Origin: an uncultured Shimia sp.
Lineage (GTDB): Bacteria > Pseudomonadota > Alphaproteobacteria > Rhodobacterales > Rhodobacteraceae
Direction: 5' to 3'
NCBI RefSeq assembly: GCF_947498095.1
Contig: NZ_CANMJE010000005.1
Location: 182,101 to 246,100, forward strand
DNA: 64,000 bases
The notes below the pieces were generated by a model. That model was not told the origin of the DNA and made no database searches. It saw nothing but the letters and a program-made list of their open reading frames with translations. Below, one piece after another: positions 27,387 to 36,256 of this stretch; the first letter of the stretch is position 1, and every line of letters begins with the position of its first letter. The translations under genes and the position numbers were made by a program.

Positions 27387-28343
27387 ATGGGGTTCAGTCA
27401 GAAGCATCTTCTGGGGATCGAGCATTTGCGCCCTGATGAGATCACCGACATCCTTGATCTGGCCGATCAATACGTTGATCTGAACCGGCGTGATGTGAAA
27501 CACGCGGACGCTCTGACGGGCCTCACACAGATCAACATGTTCTTTGAAAACTCGACACGCACGCAGGCCAGCTTTGAATTGGCGGGCAAACGGCTGGGCG
27601 CAGATGTGATGAACATGGCGATGCAGGCCAGTTCGATCAAAAAGGGTGAGACCCTGATCGACACCGCGATGACGCTGAACGCCATGCATCCCGACCTTCT
27701 GGTCGTCCGCCACCCGCATTCCGGCGCCGTGGATCTCTTGAGCCAAAAGGTCAATTGTGCAGTGCTGAACGCGGGCGACGGCAAACATGAACACCCCACC
27801 CAAGCCCTGCTGGATGCTCTGACAATCCGGCGCGCCAAGGGGCGTCTGCACCGTCTGAACGTAGCGATCTGCGGCGATGTCGCGCACAGCCGCGTGGCAC
27901 GGTCGAACCTGATCCTTTTGGGCAAGATGGAAAACCGCGTGCGCCTTGTTGGTCCGCCGACGCTTGTACCCGCGCAGTTTGCCGAGTTCGGCGCCGAGAT
28001 CTATGAGGACATGACCGAAGGGCTGAAAGACGTCGACGTGGTCATGATGCTACGGCTTCAGCGCGAGCGTATGGATGGCGGCTTTATCCCGTCGGAACGC
28101 GAGTATTACCACCGCTACGGACTCGACGCCGAAAAACTGGCGCATGCCAAACCCGACGCCATTGTCATGCACCCCGGCCCGATGAATCGCGGAGTTGAGA
28201 TCGACGGCGAGATCGCGGATGACATCAACCGTTCAGTCATTCAGGAACAGGTTGAGATGGGTGTCGCCGTGCGCATGGCCGCGATGGACCTTCTTGCGCG
28301 CAATGTGCGGGCCGAACGCATCAACACCGCAGTTGAGGTCTAA
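27387..28343 (+). CDS. pyrB: aspartate carbamoyltransferase catalytic chain
   Basis: A 318-residue ATCase for the first committed step of pyrimidine synthesis. The carbamoyl-phosphate site [20 protein letters not shown] (residues 52-71) and the aspartate-binding [12 protein letters not shown] are intact. No pyrI regulatory gene is present; instead a catalytically empty dihydroorotase homologue is encoded in the same operon. ATG at 27387 has GGAGCGAG upstream. First gene of a tightly packed nine-gene run. Confidence 0.95.
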   Translation: MGFSQKHLLGIEHLRPDEITDILDLADQYVDLNRRDVKHADALTGLTQINMFFENSTRTQASFELAGKRLGADVMNMAMQASSIKKGETLIDTAMTLNAMHPDLLVVRHPHSGAVDLLSQKVNCAVLNAGDGKHEHPTQALLDALTIRRAKGRLHRLNVAICGDVAHSRVARSNLILLGKMENRVRLVGPPTLVPAQFAEFGAEIYEDMTEGLKDVDVVMMLRLQRERMDGGFIPSEREYYHRYGLDAEKLAHAKPDAIVMHPGPMNRGVEIDGEIADDINRSVIQEQVEMGVAVRMAAMDLLARNVRAERINTAVEV

Positions 28344-28347
28344 GCCG

Positions 28348-28449
28348 ATGGAAGACCCCAAAGACCCGAAAATGTCCGGCCGCGTGGCCACTGTGGCGTT
28401 AATCGTCATGTTTGCGATGGTCGGCCTCGTGATCTGGATCGCCGGATGA
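28348..28449 (+). CDS. single-helix small membrane protein
   Basis: A 33-residue protein (MEDPKDPKMSGRVATVALIV...) of a charged N terminus and one transmembrane helix ending IWIAG. It starts four bases after pyrB and its stop overlaps the next start by four bases, which supports real translation. No family recognised. Confidence 0.6.
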   Translation: MEDPKDPKMSGRVATVALIVMFAMVGLVIWIAG

Positions 28450-28991
28450 CGCGTATGGAGGTCACATCCACCGAACATGGGCACATTCGCCTGTTCTCGG
28501 TTGATCTGCCTTCTGACGACCTTGCCGCCTTCTTCACACACTCCGACCAAGATGTCTGGCCCTTTCGGGATGCGCTTGGGGCCAAGCAATTGGACGAAGG
28601 GTTCACGGAATACTTCGACGTGGCCGATCTCGAGGGCTTGGGGCTGATCGGCTACATGACCGAAGGGCTGGGCATCGACGAAGACGAGGTCGATGAGGAC
28701 GCCCAACGTCTCTCATCCCTCTCGGGGCACGTTGTAATCGTTTATTCCTCGGCCTTTTGCGGAGTGGCGCAAACCCTCACCCCGCGAGCCCCGCTGCGCT
28801 GGATCGGCACCTATCGCGAAGACGGCGCTTCTGTGAGTTTTGCCCCGCTGCCCTCCAAAGCCGCCAAGGGCATTCTCGCAAGTGGCGCGCCAAAACACGC
28901 CAACGCGCATCTCAACGTTCTCCTGGCGATCCTGGCCCTGCCGGTTTTGGCAGCCATCCTTGCCACCGTTTATTTCCTGGTGCGAGGGTAG
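28446..28991 (+). CDS. conserved hypothetical protein with C-terminal membrane anchor
   Basis: A 181-residue protein: an acidic soluble domain (residues 10-150) and a C-terminal transmembrane helix (LLAILALPVLAAILATVYFLV), so tail-anchored with the domain in the cytoplasm. No motif identifies a function. The ATGA overlap with the preceding small gene and a four-base gap to the next gene place it inside the pyrB operon. Confidence 0.7.
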   Translation: MTRMEVTSTEHGHIRLFSVDLPSDDLAAFFTHSDQDVWPFRDALGAKQLDEGFTEYFDVADLEGLGLIGYMTEGLGIDEDEVDEDAQRLSSLSGHVVIVYSSAFCGVAQTLTPRAPLRWIGTYREDGASVSFAPLPSKAAKGILASGAPKHANAHLNVLLAILALPVLAAILATVYFLVRG

Positions 28992-28995
28992 ATCG

Positions 28996-29514
28996 TTGAA
29001 CCATCCTGACCCCCATCAATTGCCGCCTCTCGTGGATCTCGCCCCCGGTGAAATCCAAAAAGAGATCTGGCGCCCCCAGTTTCGTTTCTTTCTGCTCAAG
29101 ATCAGTTTTGTGTCCGGCCTCACGACCGTCATTTTCGGCGGAGCAGGGAGCTTCGCTCTGAGCCTTTCCGGTTTTTTGATTTGGGTCGGTGCCTTTGTTA
29201 TATCCGCCGCGATCTATGCCTTTGTCTTCGACGATTATCTTGAATGGCGCGCCCGCAAGGATGATGTCTGGATTTTGACCGATCGGCGGCTGATCTATTA
29301 CAATCCGAATGATGACAGCTCTCCGGCTTTTGTGCCACTGGCGCAAGTCAAACAGGTGAAACGCTGGATGTTCTGGGCTCTGCGTGTCCAACTTTATCCA
29401 CGCGATCAGGTCATGATGGTGTTTGTGCCAGAGCGACAGCTGATCAAGGACGCCATACTCAAGTACGTCGATATCGCGGCGACAGCTGCCCCACAGAAGG
29501 TTCAAACACCATGA
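28996..29514 (+). CDS. membrane protein with bacterial PH-like domain (1)
   Basis: A 172-residue protein with two hydrophobic helices (residues 35-80) and a C-terminal beta-rich domain starting DDVWILTDRRLIYYNPND, which resembles the bPH domains of YdbS/YdbT-like proteins (TNRRLI-type signature). I chose TTG at 28996, four bases after the previous stop; upstream residues in the same frame overlap the previous gene and look non-coding. Function unknown. Confidence 0.65.
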   Translation: MNHPDPHQLPPLVDLAPGEIQKEIWRPQFRFFLLKISFVSGLTTVIFGGAGSFALSLSGFLIWVGAFVISAAIYAFVFDDYLEWRARKDDVWILTDRRLIYYNPNDDSSPAFVPLAQVKQVKRWMFWALRVQLYPRDQVMMVFVPERQLIKDAILKYVDIAATAAPQKVQTP

Positions 29515-29954
29515 GCGAACACCGCATGACCCCCAACACTCCATTGGCCGAAGGCGAACAGGTGCTGACCAGTTTCCGTGCTGATCGTGCCACCTATGTG
29601 CGCACCAACACCTGGATGGCTGTGGTCGCGATGGGCGGCGGTATGGTGATCCTTTGGATGCTGGGCAACCCGCATGTCTGGGCCGGTGCGGTCGGGGGCC
29701 TTATGGCGGTTGCGGTGCGCGCCTTTTACCTGATGTCCGAGGCCCTGTCGGAACGCTGGGACCTGACCAACCAGCGGCTGCTCGGACCGATGGGCCGTGC
29801 GATCCGGTTGGGCGAGATCAAACAGCTGAACAAACTGGGCAACGTCGTGCAGGTGGTGACCACATCCGGCAACAAATATCTGTTGAAGTACCAAGGCGAC
29901 GTGCCCGAAACCATTCGCCAGATCAAATCGGCACAGGTCGGAGGGCAGGTTTGA
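29511..29954 (+). CDS. membrane protein with bacterial PH-like domain (2)
   Basis: A 147-residue protein of the same layout: two central helices (AVVAMGGGMVILWMLG and AGAVGGLMAVAVRAFYL) followed by WDLTNQRLLGPMGRAIRLGEIKQLNKL, again the T-x-x-R-L pattern of PH-like domains. Its start overlaps the previous stop by four bases. Probably a paralogue of its two neighbours. Confidence 0.65.
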   Translation: MSEHRMTPNTPLAEGEQVLTSFRADRATYVRTNTWMAVVAMGGGMVILWMLGNPHVWAGAVGGLMAVAVRAFYLMSEALSERWDLTNQRLLGPMGRAIRLGEIKQLNKLGNVVQVVTTSGNKYLLKYQGDVPETIRQIKSAQVGGQV

Positions 29955-29978
29955 GCGACATCCAAGAAAGATCAGCCA

Positions 29979-30437
29979 ATGAATGACGACCTTTACGGGC
30001 ACGCGCTGAACAAAGGTGAACAAGTAAGCTATGCGCAATTGCCGTCGGGTGTGGGCCTGCCGGTTCGGCTCATCTTGCTTATCTTGATAATCTGGTTCGT
30101 CGTGCCCGAACTCGCCACCGAGCTGGGGGCACCGCAGCCTTTTCGCCCCTCGCCAGGGCCGGTGATCTTGCTCTTGGTGCTGCTTTCGATTGTTGCAGGG
30201 ATCTGGCCCGCACTCCTGTCTCGCGTCTGGTTCACTCGCCCGCGCCCAGCCCTTGTCACAACACAGCGCGTCATCGCCACGAATGGCGTCGACATGCCTC
30301 TTTCTCGCATCTCAAAGGTCCACGGACGCTGGTCCACCATTAAACTTGACGGTCAAAAGCTTGCCGACGGGCTGGTAATCAGGGATATGCAGAATGCACA
30401 CGCCTTCCGCACCGCCATAGAAAGACACCTCGCATGA
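29979..30437 (+). CDS. membrane protein with bacterial PH-like domain (3)
   Basis: A 152-residue protein: two transmembrane helices (LILLILIIWFVVPEL and VILLLVLLSIVAGIWPALL) and a PH-like C-terminal part LVTTQRVIATNGVDMPLSRISKVHG. Its stop overlaps pyrC by four bases. The third of three similar consecutive genes, so gene duplication is likely. Confidence 0.65.
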   Translation: MNDDLYGHALNKGEQVSYAQLPSGVGLPVRLILLILIIWFVVPELATELGAPQPFRPSPGPVILLLVLLSIVAGIWPALLSRVWFTRPRPALVTTQRVIATNGVDMPLSRISKVHGRWSTIKLDGQKLADGLVIRDMQNAHAFRTAIERHLA

Positions 30438-31708
30438 CGACCCTCTTCACCAACGCCCGCCTGATCGATCCGGAAACCGGCAGCGATGCCCTTGGGTGGG
30501 TGCTGATTGAAAACGGCGCAATTTCCGCAACAGGCACGTCAGATGTGCCGAACGCGGCATATACCATCGACTGCAACGGCAAATGCCTCGCGCCCGGCAT
30601 CGTCGACATCGGCGTCAAGGTGTGTGAGCCGGGCGAGCGGCACAAGGAAAGCTACAAGACTGCGGGCCTTGCGGCGGCGGCAGGCGGTGTCACCACGATG
30701 GTGACACGCCCCGACACCCTGCCCGCGCTGGATACTCCCGAAGCTCTGGAATTCGTCGAACGCCGCGCCAATCAGGCGGCCCCTGTCAACGTCGTCCCCA
30801 TGGCCGCGCTGACCAAGGGGCGCGAGGGGCGCGAGATGACTGAGATCGGCTTTCTGATGGATGCCGGCGCTGCGGCCTTTACCGACTGCGACCACGTCGT
30901 GACCGACCCAAAGGTCTTGTCACGCGCCATGACCTATGCCCGCGCCATGGGCGCCCTGGTCATCTCGCATCCTCAAGAACCGACACTCTCGAAAGGCGCC
31001 GCAGCCACCTCGGGCAAATTCGCCGCGCTGCGCGGATTGCCAGCCGTGTCCCCGATGGCCGAACGTATGGGGCTGGACCGCGACATTGCATTGGTTGAGA
31101 TGACCGGAGTGAAATACCATGCCGACCAGATCACATGTGCCCGCGCCCTGCCCTCGCTCGAACGGGCCAAGGCAAACGGGTTTGATGTGACCGCAGGCAC
31201 GTCGATTCACCACTTGACGCTGAACGAACTGGACGTTGCGGATTATCGCACCTTCTTTAAAATCAAGCCACCTTTGCGCTCGGAAGACGACCGGATGGCG
31301 ATCATCGACGCGGTCAAATCCGGCCTGATCGACATCATCTCATCTATGCACACCCCACAAGACGAAGAAAGCAAGCGCCTGCCCTTCGAAGAGGCCGCAT
31401 CCGGCGCCGTGGCGCTGGAAACCCTCTTGCCGGCAGCGATGTCGCTCTATCACAACGGCTATCTCACCTTGCCGGACCTGTGGCGCGCCATGTCACTGAA
31501 CCCGGCCAAACGGCTGGGCCTGTCAGGTGGTCGCCTCGCGGCGGGTGCGCCTGCCGACCTTGTGGTGTTTGATCCGGATGTGCCTTTTGTGCTGGACCGC
31601 ACCAAGCTGAACTCCAAGTCCAAGAACACGCCGTTTGACGGGCGCCAGATGCAAGGTAAGGTGCTGGCAACTTATGTGGCTGGCAAGGCCGTTTACCAGA
31701 GAGACTGA
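30434..31708 (+). CDS. dihydroorotase-like protein, probably catalytically inactive
   Basis: A 424-residue amidohydrolase-fold protein clearly related to class I dihydroorotase (GIVDIGVKVCEPGERHKESYKTAGLAAAAGG; KIKPPLRSEDD). The metal-binding HxH that should follow the first strand is Gly60-Val-Lys62, and the DHAPH motif with the catalytic aspartate is MHTPQ (305-309). HPQE and IHH remain. It therefore resembles the non-catalytic PyrC' partner that supports PyrB assembly in pseudomonads. A functional dihydroorotase is expected elsewhere in the genome. Overlaps both neighbours. Confidence 0.88.
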   Translation: MTTLFTNARLIDPETGSDALGWVLIENGAISATGTSDVPNAAYTIDCNGKCLAPGIVDIGVKVCEPGERHKESYKTAGLAAAAGGVTTMVTRPDTLPALDTPEALEFVERRANQAAPVNVVPMAALTKGREGREMTEIGFLMDAGAAAFTDCDHVVTDPKVLSRAMTYARAMGALVISHPQEPTLSKGAAATSGKFAALRGLPAVSPMAERMGLDRDIALVEMTGVKYHADQITCARALPSLERAKANGFDVTAGTSIHHLTLNELDVADYRTFFKIKPPLRSEDDRMAIIDAVKSGLIDIISSMHTPQDEESKRLPFEEAASGAVALETLLPAAMSLYHNGYLTLPDLWRAMSLNPAKRLGLSGGRLAAGAPADLVVFDPDVPFVLDRTKLNSKSKNTPFDGRQMQGKVLATYVAGKAVYQRD

Positions 31709-32313
31709 TGCCCGAAATTGTCCACACATTGCCCGTTCTGTTGATCTGGGCCGCGCTTGGCTATCTCTTGGGGTCGATCCCTTTTGGCATGGTTGTGACG
31801 CGCGTCATGGGGTTGGGCAACTTGCGCGAGATTGGCTCGGGCAACATTGGCACAACAAACGTGTTGCGCACCGGCAGCAAAAGCGCCGCCGCGCTGACAT
31901 TGGTGCTGGATGGCGGCAAAGGGGCGCTGGCAGTTGTATTGGGCCGCCTGTTGGCAGGCGAAGATGTGGCACAGATCGCGGGCCTCATGGCCTTTATCGG
32001 TCATTGTTATCCGGTCTGGCTGCGCTTCAAAGGCGGCAAAGGCGTTGCAACGTTTCTTGGCCTTTTGCTGGCATTGGCATGGCCCGTTGGAATCGCCTGC
32101 TGCCTGACATGGCTGGCCACTGCGGTGGCGTCTCGCACCTCTTCACTGTCGGCTCTGATCGCAGCGGCGTCATCAACATTCTGGATGCTGGTCTTTGGGT
32201 CCGGCAGCACCTTTGCCTTAGGGATCGCCACGACGCTTTTGGTTTTCTGGCGCCACAAAGACAACATCCGACGCCTGCGCGCTGGCACAGAGCCCAAGAT
32301 TGGCCAAAAGTGA
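31708..32313 (+). CDS. plsY: glycerol-3-phosphate acyltransferase PlsY
   Basis: A 201-residue inner-membrane enzyme that transfers acyl groups from acyl phosphate to glycerol-3-phosphate, starting phospholipid synthesis. Motif 1 is REIGSGNIGTTNVLRTG (residues 40-56), followed by DGGKGALAV and FKGGKGVAT, all conserved in PlsY. Its start shares one base with the preceding gene's stop codon. Confidence 0.95.
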   Translation: MPEIVHTLPVLLIWAALGYLLGSIPFGMVVTRVMGLGNLREIGSGNIGTTNVLRTGSKSAAALTLVLDGGKGALAVVLGRLLAGEDVAQIAGLMAFIGHCYPVWLRFKGGKGVATFLGLLLALAWPVGIACCLTWLATAVASRTSSLSALIAAASSTFWMLVFGSGSTFALGIATTLLVFWRHKDNIRRLRAGTEPKIGQK

Positions 32314-32317
32314 CGCC

Positions 32318-33211
32318 ATGTCAGCGCAAAGGCTGATCCTGATTGCTCCTTGGTTTGGACCCTGGCCTGTCTGGATCAATCTCTATCTCGAAAGCTGCCG
32401 TTGGAATCCTGATATCGCCTGGCTGATCCCAACAGATCAGGACCCACCCGAGAACCGCCCCCCGAACGTCACTTTTCTAAAGATGGGTTTTGACGCAATC
32501 ATCGCGCGAGCACAGGCGGTGGCCGGCACGCTCATTACCGCGCCCGACGCCTACAAGCTGACCGATCTCAAGCCGCTTCTCGGGGCGATGTTTGAAACAG
32601 AGATTTCGGACTTTTCACATTTTGGCTACACCGATCTCGACATCATCTACGGTCAGCTTAACTGTGAATTCACCCCAGAGCGCCTGGACCAGTACGAAGT
32701 CATCTCAAGCCACTCGAATATGCAATCTGGACATCTGTCGATCTTTCAGAACTCGCAGCGCATGCGAACCGAGTGGCGTCGCGTTCGGGGTTGGCGCCGG
32801 GCCATTTCTTCACCCGAACATCAGAGTTTTGACGAACGCAGTTTCAGCCGTCGCCTTGATCCCCGTAAGTGGCAACCGCCATGGCGACGCTACAAAGTGC
32901 TGTGGCACGAGATGTACTCAATGCCGGACCGGAGGCAGGTTTGGCTTGATGGCGGCCCGCCACCGACCCGCATGATCTGGAAACAAGGACGCCTGACTGA
33001 ACCCCGCAATGCCCAACCTCAATATGCCTATCTGCATTTCATGCTGTGGCGATCAAACCGCTATCGTTACACCAACCGTGTGGGAATGGCGCCCTGGCCT
33101 GAGCGGGACGAGATCATGCATGTGAAGGATTGGCGCGAGGCCGCCGAGCAAGGGTTCGAAATCTCGCACGATGGGTTCACGCTTATTCGCTCAAATTCAG
33201 ATGTCACCTAG
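32318..33211 (+). CDS. DUF6625-like (glycosyltransferase-type) protein
   Basis: A 297-residue soluble protein. IAPWFGPWPVWINLYLESCRWNPDIAWLIPTD at the N terminus and YKLTDLKPLLGAMF ... HFGYTDLDIIYGQL (the DLD resembling a DxD nucleotide-sugar site) match proteins grouped as DUF6625, thought to be glycosyltransferase-like. The sugar donor and acceptor are unknown. Start at the ATG at 32318, four bases after plsY; a TTG at 32300 would overlap plsY. Confidence 0.7.
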   Translation: MSAQRLILIAPWFGPWPVWINLYLESCRWNPDIAWLIPTDQDPPENRPPNVTFLKMGFDAIIARAQAVAGTLITAPDAYKLTDLKPLLGAMFETEISDFSHFGYTDLDIIYGQLNCEFTPERLDQYEVISSHSNMQSGHLSIFQNSQRMRTEWRRVRGWRRAISSPEHQSFDERSFSRRLDPRKWQPPWRRYKVLWHEMYSMPDRRQVWLDGGPPPTRMIWKQGRLTEPRNAQPQYAYLHFMLWRSNRYRYTNRVGMAPWPERDEIMHVKDWREAAEQGFEISHDGFTLIRSNSDVT

Positions 33212-33310
33212 ACAGATTCTGCCACCGTTCTTGCACAGAGACTCTGCGCAAATGCACAATCAACCTTAGTTGTTTTGAACGTGATGAACCGACCTCATAG
33301 CTCGGTTTTA

Positions 33311-33332
33311 CCAAGATGCAATTCCATCTTGG
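33311..33332 (+). promoter_or_regulatory. perfect hairpin in the YHS gene leader
   Basis: CCAAGATG and CATCTTGG form an eight-base perfect stem around a six-base loop, 62 bases before the YHS start codon. No strong T run follows, so it could be an operator or a leader RNA structure rather than a terminator. Confidence 0.45.
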
Positions 33333-33394
33333 ATTTCAAAATCTGCCCTCACGGAAATTTCTGCCGTTGGGCTTGTTCAAAAGGACAAGATACC

Positions 33395-33871
33395 ATGAAC
33401 TCGATCAAACACCTTATGGCTGGCGCTGCTATGTCAGTCGCTCTCGTGACCTCAACCCTTGCCGCTGACGTGGATGTCAACGCCACCTCGACCGGGCTGG
33501 CACTTCGCGGCTATGACCCTGTGGCCTACTTCACTGAGGGCGCACCTACCCCCGGCGACTGGCAGATTACGGCAGAGTACAACGAAGCGACCTATCGTTT
33601 TACCTCGGAAGCGAACAAGGCCACCTTTGAGGCCAACCCCGAAGCCTATGCCCCGGCCTACGGCGGCTACTGCGCCTTTGGAACAGCCATGGGCTTTAAG
33701 TTCGACGGGGACCCTGAGGTCTGGAAGATCGTTGATGACAAGCTGTATCTGAACCTTTCCACCGCCGTACAAGAGCGCTGGGAAGGCGATGTTCCGGGCT
33801 TTATCGAAAAAGCGTCTATGCAGTGGACGGACATCGCAGATAAAACCCCATCGGAGTTACAGGCGCAATAA
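33395..33871 (+). CDS. secreted YHS-domain protein
   Basis: A 158-residue protein with a signal peptide (LMAGAAMSVALVTSTLAADV) and a YHS-like domain: ALRGYDPVAYFTEGAPTPGD, FTSEANKATFEANPEAYAPAYGGYCAFG. YHS domains are often linked to metal binding, and one cysteine remains (GYCAFG). The family function is unknown. Start at the ATG at 33395, chosen because the signal peptide begins there; AAAGGA lies upstream. Monocistronic, with a clear terminator after it. Confidence 0.82.
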   Translation: MNSIKHLMAGAAMSVALVTSTLAADVDVNATSTGLALRGYDPVAYFTEGAPTPGDWQITAEYNEATYRFTSEANKATFEANPEAYAPAYGGYCAFGTAMGFKFDGDPEVWKIVDDKLYLNLSTAVQERWEGDVPGFIEKASMQWTDIADKTPSELQAQ

Positions 33872-33894
33872 TCCAAACAGTCTCAAAAAAAACC

Positions 33895-33928
33895 AAAACG
33901 GCGGCGCTTACCAGCGCGGCCGTTTTTT
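33895..33928. terminator. bidirectional rho-independent terminator
   Basis: A 13-base stem (AAAACGGCGGCGC / GCGCGGCCGTTTT, one mismatch) around a six-base loop, with a T run on the right and an A run on the left (33885-33892). It can end the YHS transcript and the convergent small membrane protein transcript. Confidence 0.88.
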
Positions 33929-33979
33929 CTTGCCTTGGCGCTCGAAACGATGTCGAGACGCCCATCAGTCGAACTTCAC

Positions 33980-34234
33980 TTAAGCCTTGTCAGCCATACG
34001 CTCTGTCGCTTCGGCGGTGCGCTTGGTGTTGTCATGAATGCCTAGCGCGAGATACATCATCCCGCCCATGACCAGCACATAGACGGCCCCGAACGCCCAG
34101 ACCATAAGCCCGGGAATAATCCCACCCTCGGGTGTGAACATGGTGCCCAAACCACCTAACACCACGCCCAGCGACATCAACACGATGATGGCAGAGACGA
34201 TTTTTTCCAGTGAGTTGATAAAGAAATCGCGCAT
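33980..34234 (-). CDS. small two-helix membrane protein
   Basis: An 84-residue protein with two transmembrane helices (IIVLMSLGVVLGGLGTM and MVWAFGAVYVLVMGGMMYLALG) and a charged C-terminal helix. A strong AGGAGGA ribosome-binding site precedes the ATG at 34234. Function not recognised; such proteins are common in roseobacters. Confidence 0.72.
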   Translation of the reverse strand: MRDFFINSLEKIVSAIIVLMSLGVVLGGLGTMFTPEGGIIPGLMVWAFGAVYVLVMGGMMYLALGIHDNTKRTAEATERMADKA

Positions 34235-34310
34235 TAGAATGTCCTCCTGAAATGACGGGAGAAACGGTGCGCGATATACATCGCCAAATCAAGGGGGTGA
34301 TGGCAGAGCC

Positions 34311-35681
34311 CTAGTAACTGAATTCTTTGAAAATCCGCGTGACGTCGCCGTTCCAATCGCCGTGATAGCGCTCTAGCAGCTCGTCCGCGGGCACCTTGCC
34401 GCTGTCCAGACTGTCTTTGAGTGCGCTGAGGAAATGAGTTTCATCCGGCACCAAACCACCTGCTCCTTCATGACCACGCGCCACAAGGCCGGCCTCGGAA
34501 ATCTCGACAACCTGACGTGCGAGATCATGCATGTTCACGCCGCCAACTTTCGCCTGCAGCCCGTCTTCGCTCGCGGCGACACGCAATGCCTCACGGGTTT
34601 CTGCATCCCAGCCTTTGACCAGATCCCACGCCGCATTCAGCGAGGATTGGTCATACATCAGGCCCACCCAGAATGCGGGCAAGGCACAGAGGCGCCGCCA
34701 CGGGCCACCATCAGCCCCCCGCATTTCCATGTATTTCTTGATCCGCGCCTCGGGGAATGCCGTGGTCAGGTGATCGGCCCAGTCGCTCAACTGCGGGGTT
34801 TCACCCGGAAGAGCGGACAATTCGCCCTTGAGGAAGTCCCGAAAGGACATGCCCAGCGCGTTGATATACTCGCCATTGCGATAGACAAAATACATTGGCA
34901 CATCGAGCGCGTATTGCACCCACGCCTCAAATCCAAACCCCTCTTCGAACACAAAGGGCAACATCCCGGTCCGCGCCGGATCCAGATCACGCCAAACGCG
35001 GCTGCGCCAGCTTTTGTGACCGTTGGGTTTGCCCTCAAGGAACGGCGAATTGGCGAACAGAGCCGTTGCCACGGGTTGCAGCGCCAGCGCCACGCGCAGC
35101 TTTTGCACCATGTCGGCCTCGGACGCGAAATCAAGGTTCACCTGCACCGTACAGGTGCGGCGCATCATGGTGGTGCCCATGGTGCCGACCTCTTTCATGT
35201 AGCTGTCCATCAGCTTGTAGCGCCCTTTGGGCATCAAGGGCATGTCTTCGTGGCTCCAGATCGGGGCCGCGCCGAGACCGATAAAGCCGACACCGATCTT
35301 GTCCGCGATGTCTTTGACATCCGACAGATGCTGGTTCACCTCATCGCAGGTCTGGTGGATGTTTTCCAAGGGGGCGCCTGAAAGCTCCAGCTGGCCACCC
35401 GGTTCCAGCGAGACATTGGCGCCGTCTTTTTCCAACCCGATCAGCTTGCCGCCTTCTTCAAGCGGGGACCAACCGTGACCGTCGCGCAAACCTTTGAGCA
35501 CGGCGAGGATCGACCGCTCGCCCTCATATGGCAGGGGTTTCAACGTGTCTTTGCAATAGCCGAATTTCTCGTGCTCGGTGCCAATGCGCCACTCATCACG
35601 TGGCTTGCAGCCAGATTCCAGATACTCGGCCAATTGCGAGTGGTGTTCGATCGGGCCGCCGCCGGACTGAGGGATGGACAT
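34311..35681 (-). CDS. gshA: glutamate-cysteine ligase (plant/alphaproteobacterial type)
   Basis: A 456-residue GCS2-type ligase for the first step of glutathione synthesis. It shows WRIGTEHEKFGYC, SLEPGGQLELSGAPL, MMRRTCTVQVNLDF and KKYMEMRGADGG, as in plant and alphaproteobacterial enzymes rather than E. coli GshA. It follows rsmE and a membrane-protein gene on the same strand with a 65-base gap. Confidence 0.94.
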   Translation of the reverse strand: MSIPQSGGGPIEHHSQLAEYLESGCKPRDEWRIGTEHEKFGYCKDTLKPLPYEGERSILAVLKGLRDGHGWSPLEEGGKLIGLEKDGANVSLEPGGQLELSGAPLENIHQTCDEVNQHLSDVKDIADKIGVGFIGLGAAPIWSHEDMPLMPKGRYKLMDSYMKEVGTMGTTMMRRTCTVQVNLDFASEADMVQKLRVALALQPVATALFANSPFLEGKPNGHKSWRSRVWRDLDPARTGMLPFVFEEGFGFEAWVQYALDVPMYFVYRNGEYINALGMSFRDFLKGELSALPGETPQLSDWADHLTTAFPEARIKKYMEMRGADGGPWRRLCALPAFWVGLMYDQSSLNAAWDLVKGWDAETREALRVAASEDGLQAKVGGVNMHDLARQVVEISEAGLVARGHEGAGGLVPDETHFLSALKDSLDSGKVPADELLERYHGDWNGDVTRIFKEFSY

Positions 35682-35746
35682 GGCGAAAACTCCGCGCGTT
35701 TGAGAAGATCAGGTTCGGTCAGTGGTGATGCGAATTGCGCCCGGTG

Positions 35747-36256
35747 TCAATGCAGCCGGGCGGCGGGTTTCGTCCAGATCACGACTGGGTGATCCGGTTT
35801 TTTCGACAGCTGAGCCAGCATATGTTCCGTCCGAATACCGGGCAAAGCCGCAAAGGCATCAAACAGCGCATCGGTCCCTGCGGCATTCACCGGAATATGC
35901 AACTCGGGCTGGCCCGGTTGACGCAACACCCAGACCGGAGGAGCGCTGCGTGAATCCAGAGACACGCCAGACAATTCGTCGATCGCCACTGCTCCGCCGT
36001 CCAAAGGGCCGAAATAGGTGATCTGACGCTCATCCACCTGAACCACACCCGGGCCACCTTGACGCCCGCGAAATCGCGCGCGCTGCCACCCTGCAAGCGC
36101 CAAGGCCAGACCCGCAATCACAACGACCATGCCGACCCATTTCAGCAAACCGAACCCGGTTGCCCAGGCCATACCCAGCGCAAGAACAGGCAGGCTGATC
36201 AGGACTTCACGCCAACGCCACAGCACTGCGCGGGCTTCGGGCCGAATGAAGTTCAC
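35747..36256 (-). CDS. conserved hypothetical membrane protein
   Basis: A 169-residue protein with two N-terminal transmembrane helices (ISLPVLALGMAWATGFGLL and VGMVVVIAGLALALAGW) and a cytoplasmic beta-rich domain (QVDERQITYFGPLDGGAVAIDELSGVSL). The GTG at 36256 is preferred: GGGAG is correctly placed and it overlaps the rsmE stop by four bases (GTGA). No known function. Confidence 0.7.
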   Translation of the reverse strand: MNFIRPEARAVLWRWREVLISLPVLALGMAWATGFGLLKWVGMVVVIAGLALALAGWQRARFRGRQGGPGVVQVDERQITYFGPLDGGAVAIDELSGVSLDSRSAPPVWVLRQPGQPELHIPVNAAGTDALFDAFAALPGIRTEHMLAQLSKKPDHPVVIWTKPAARLH

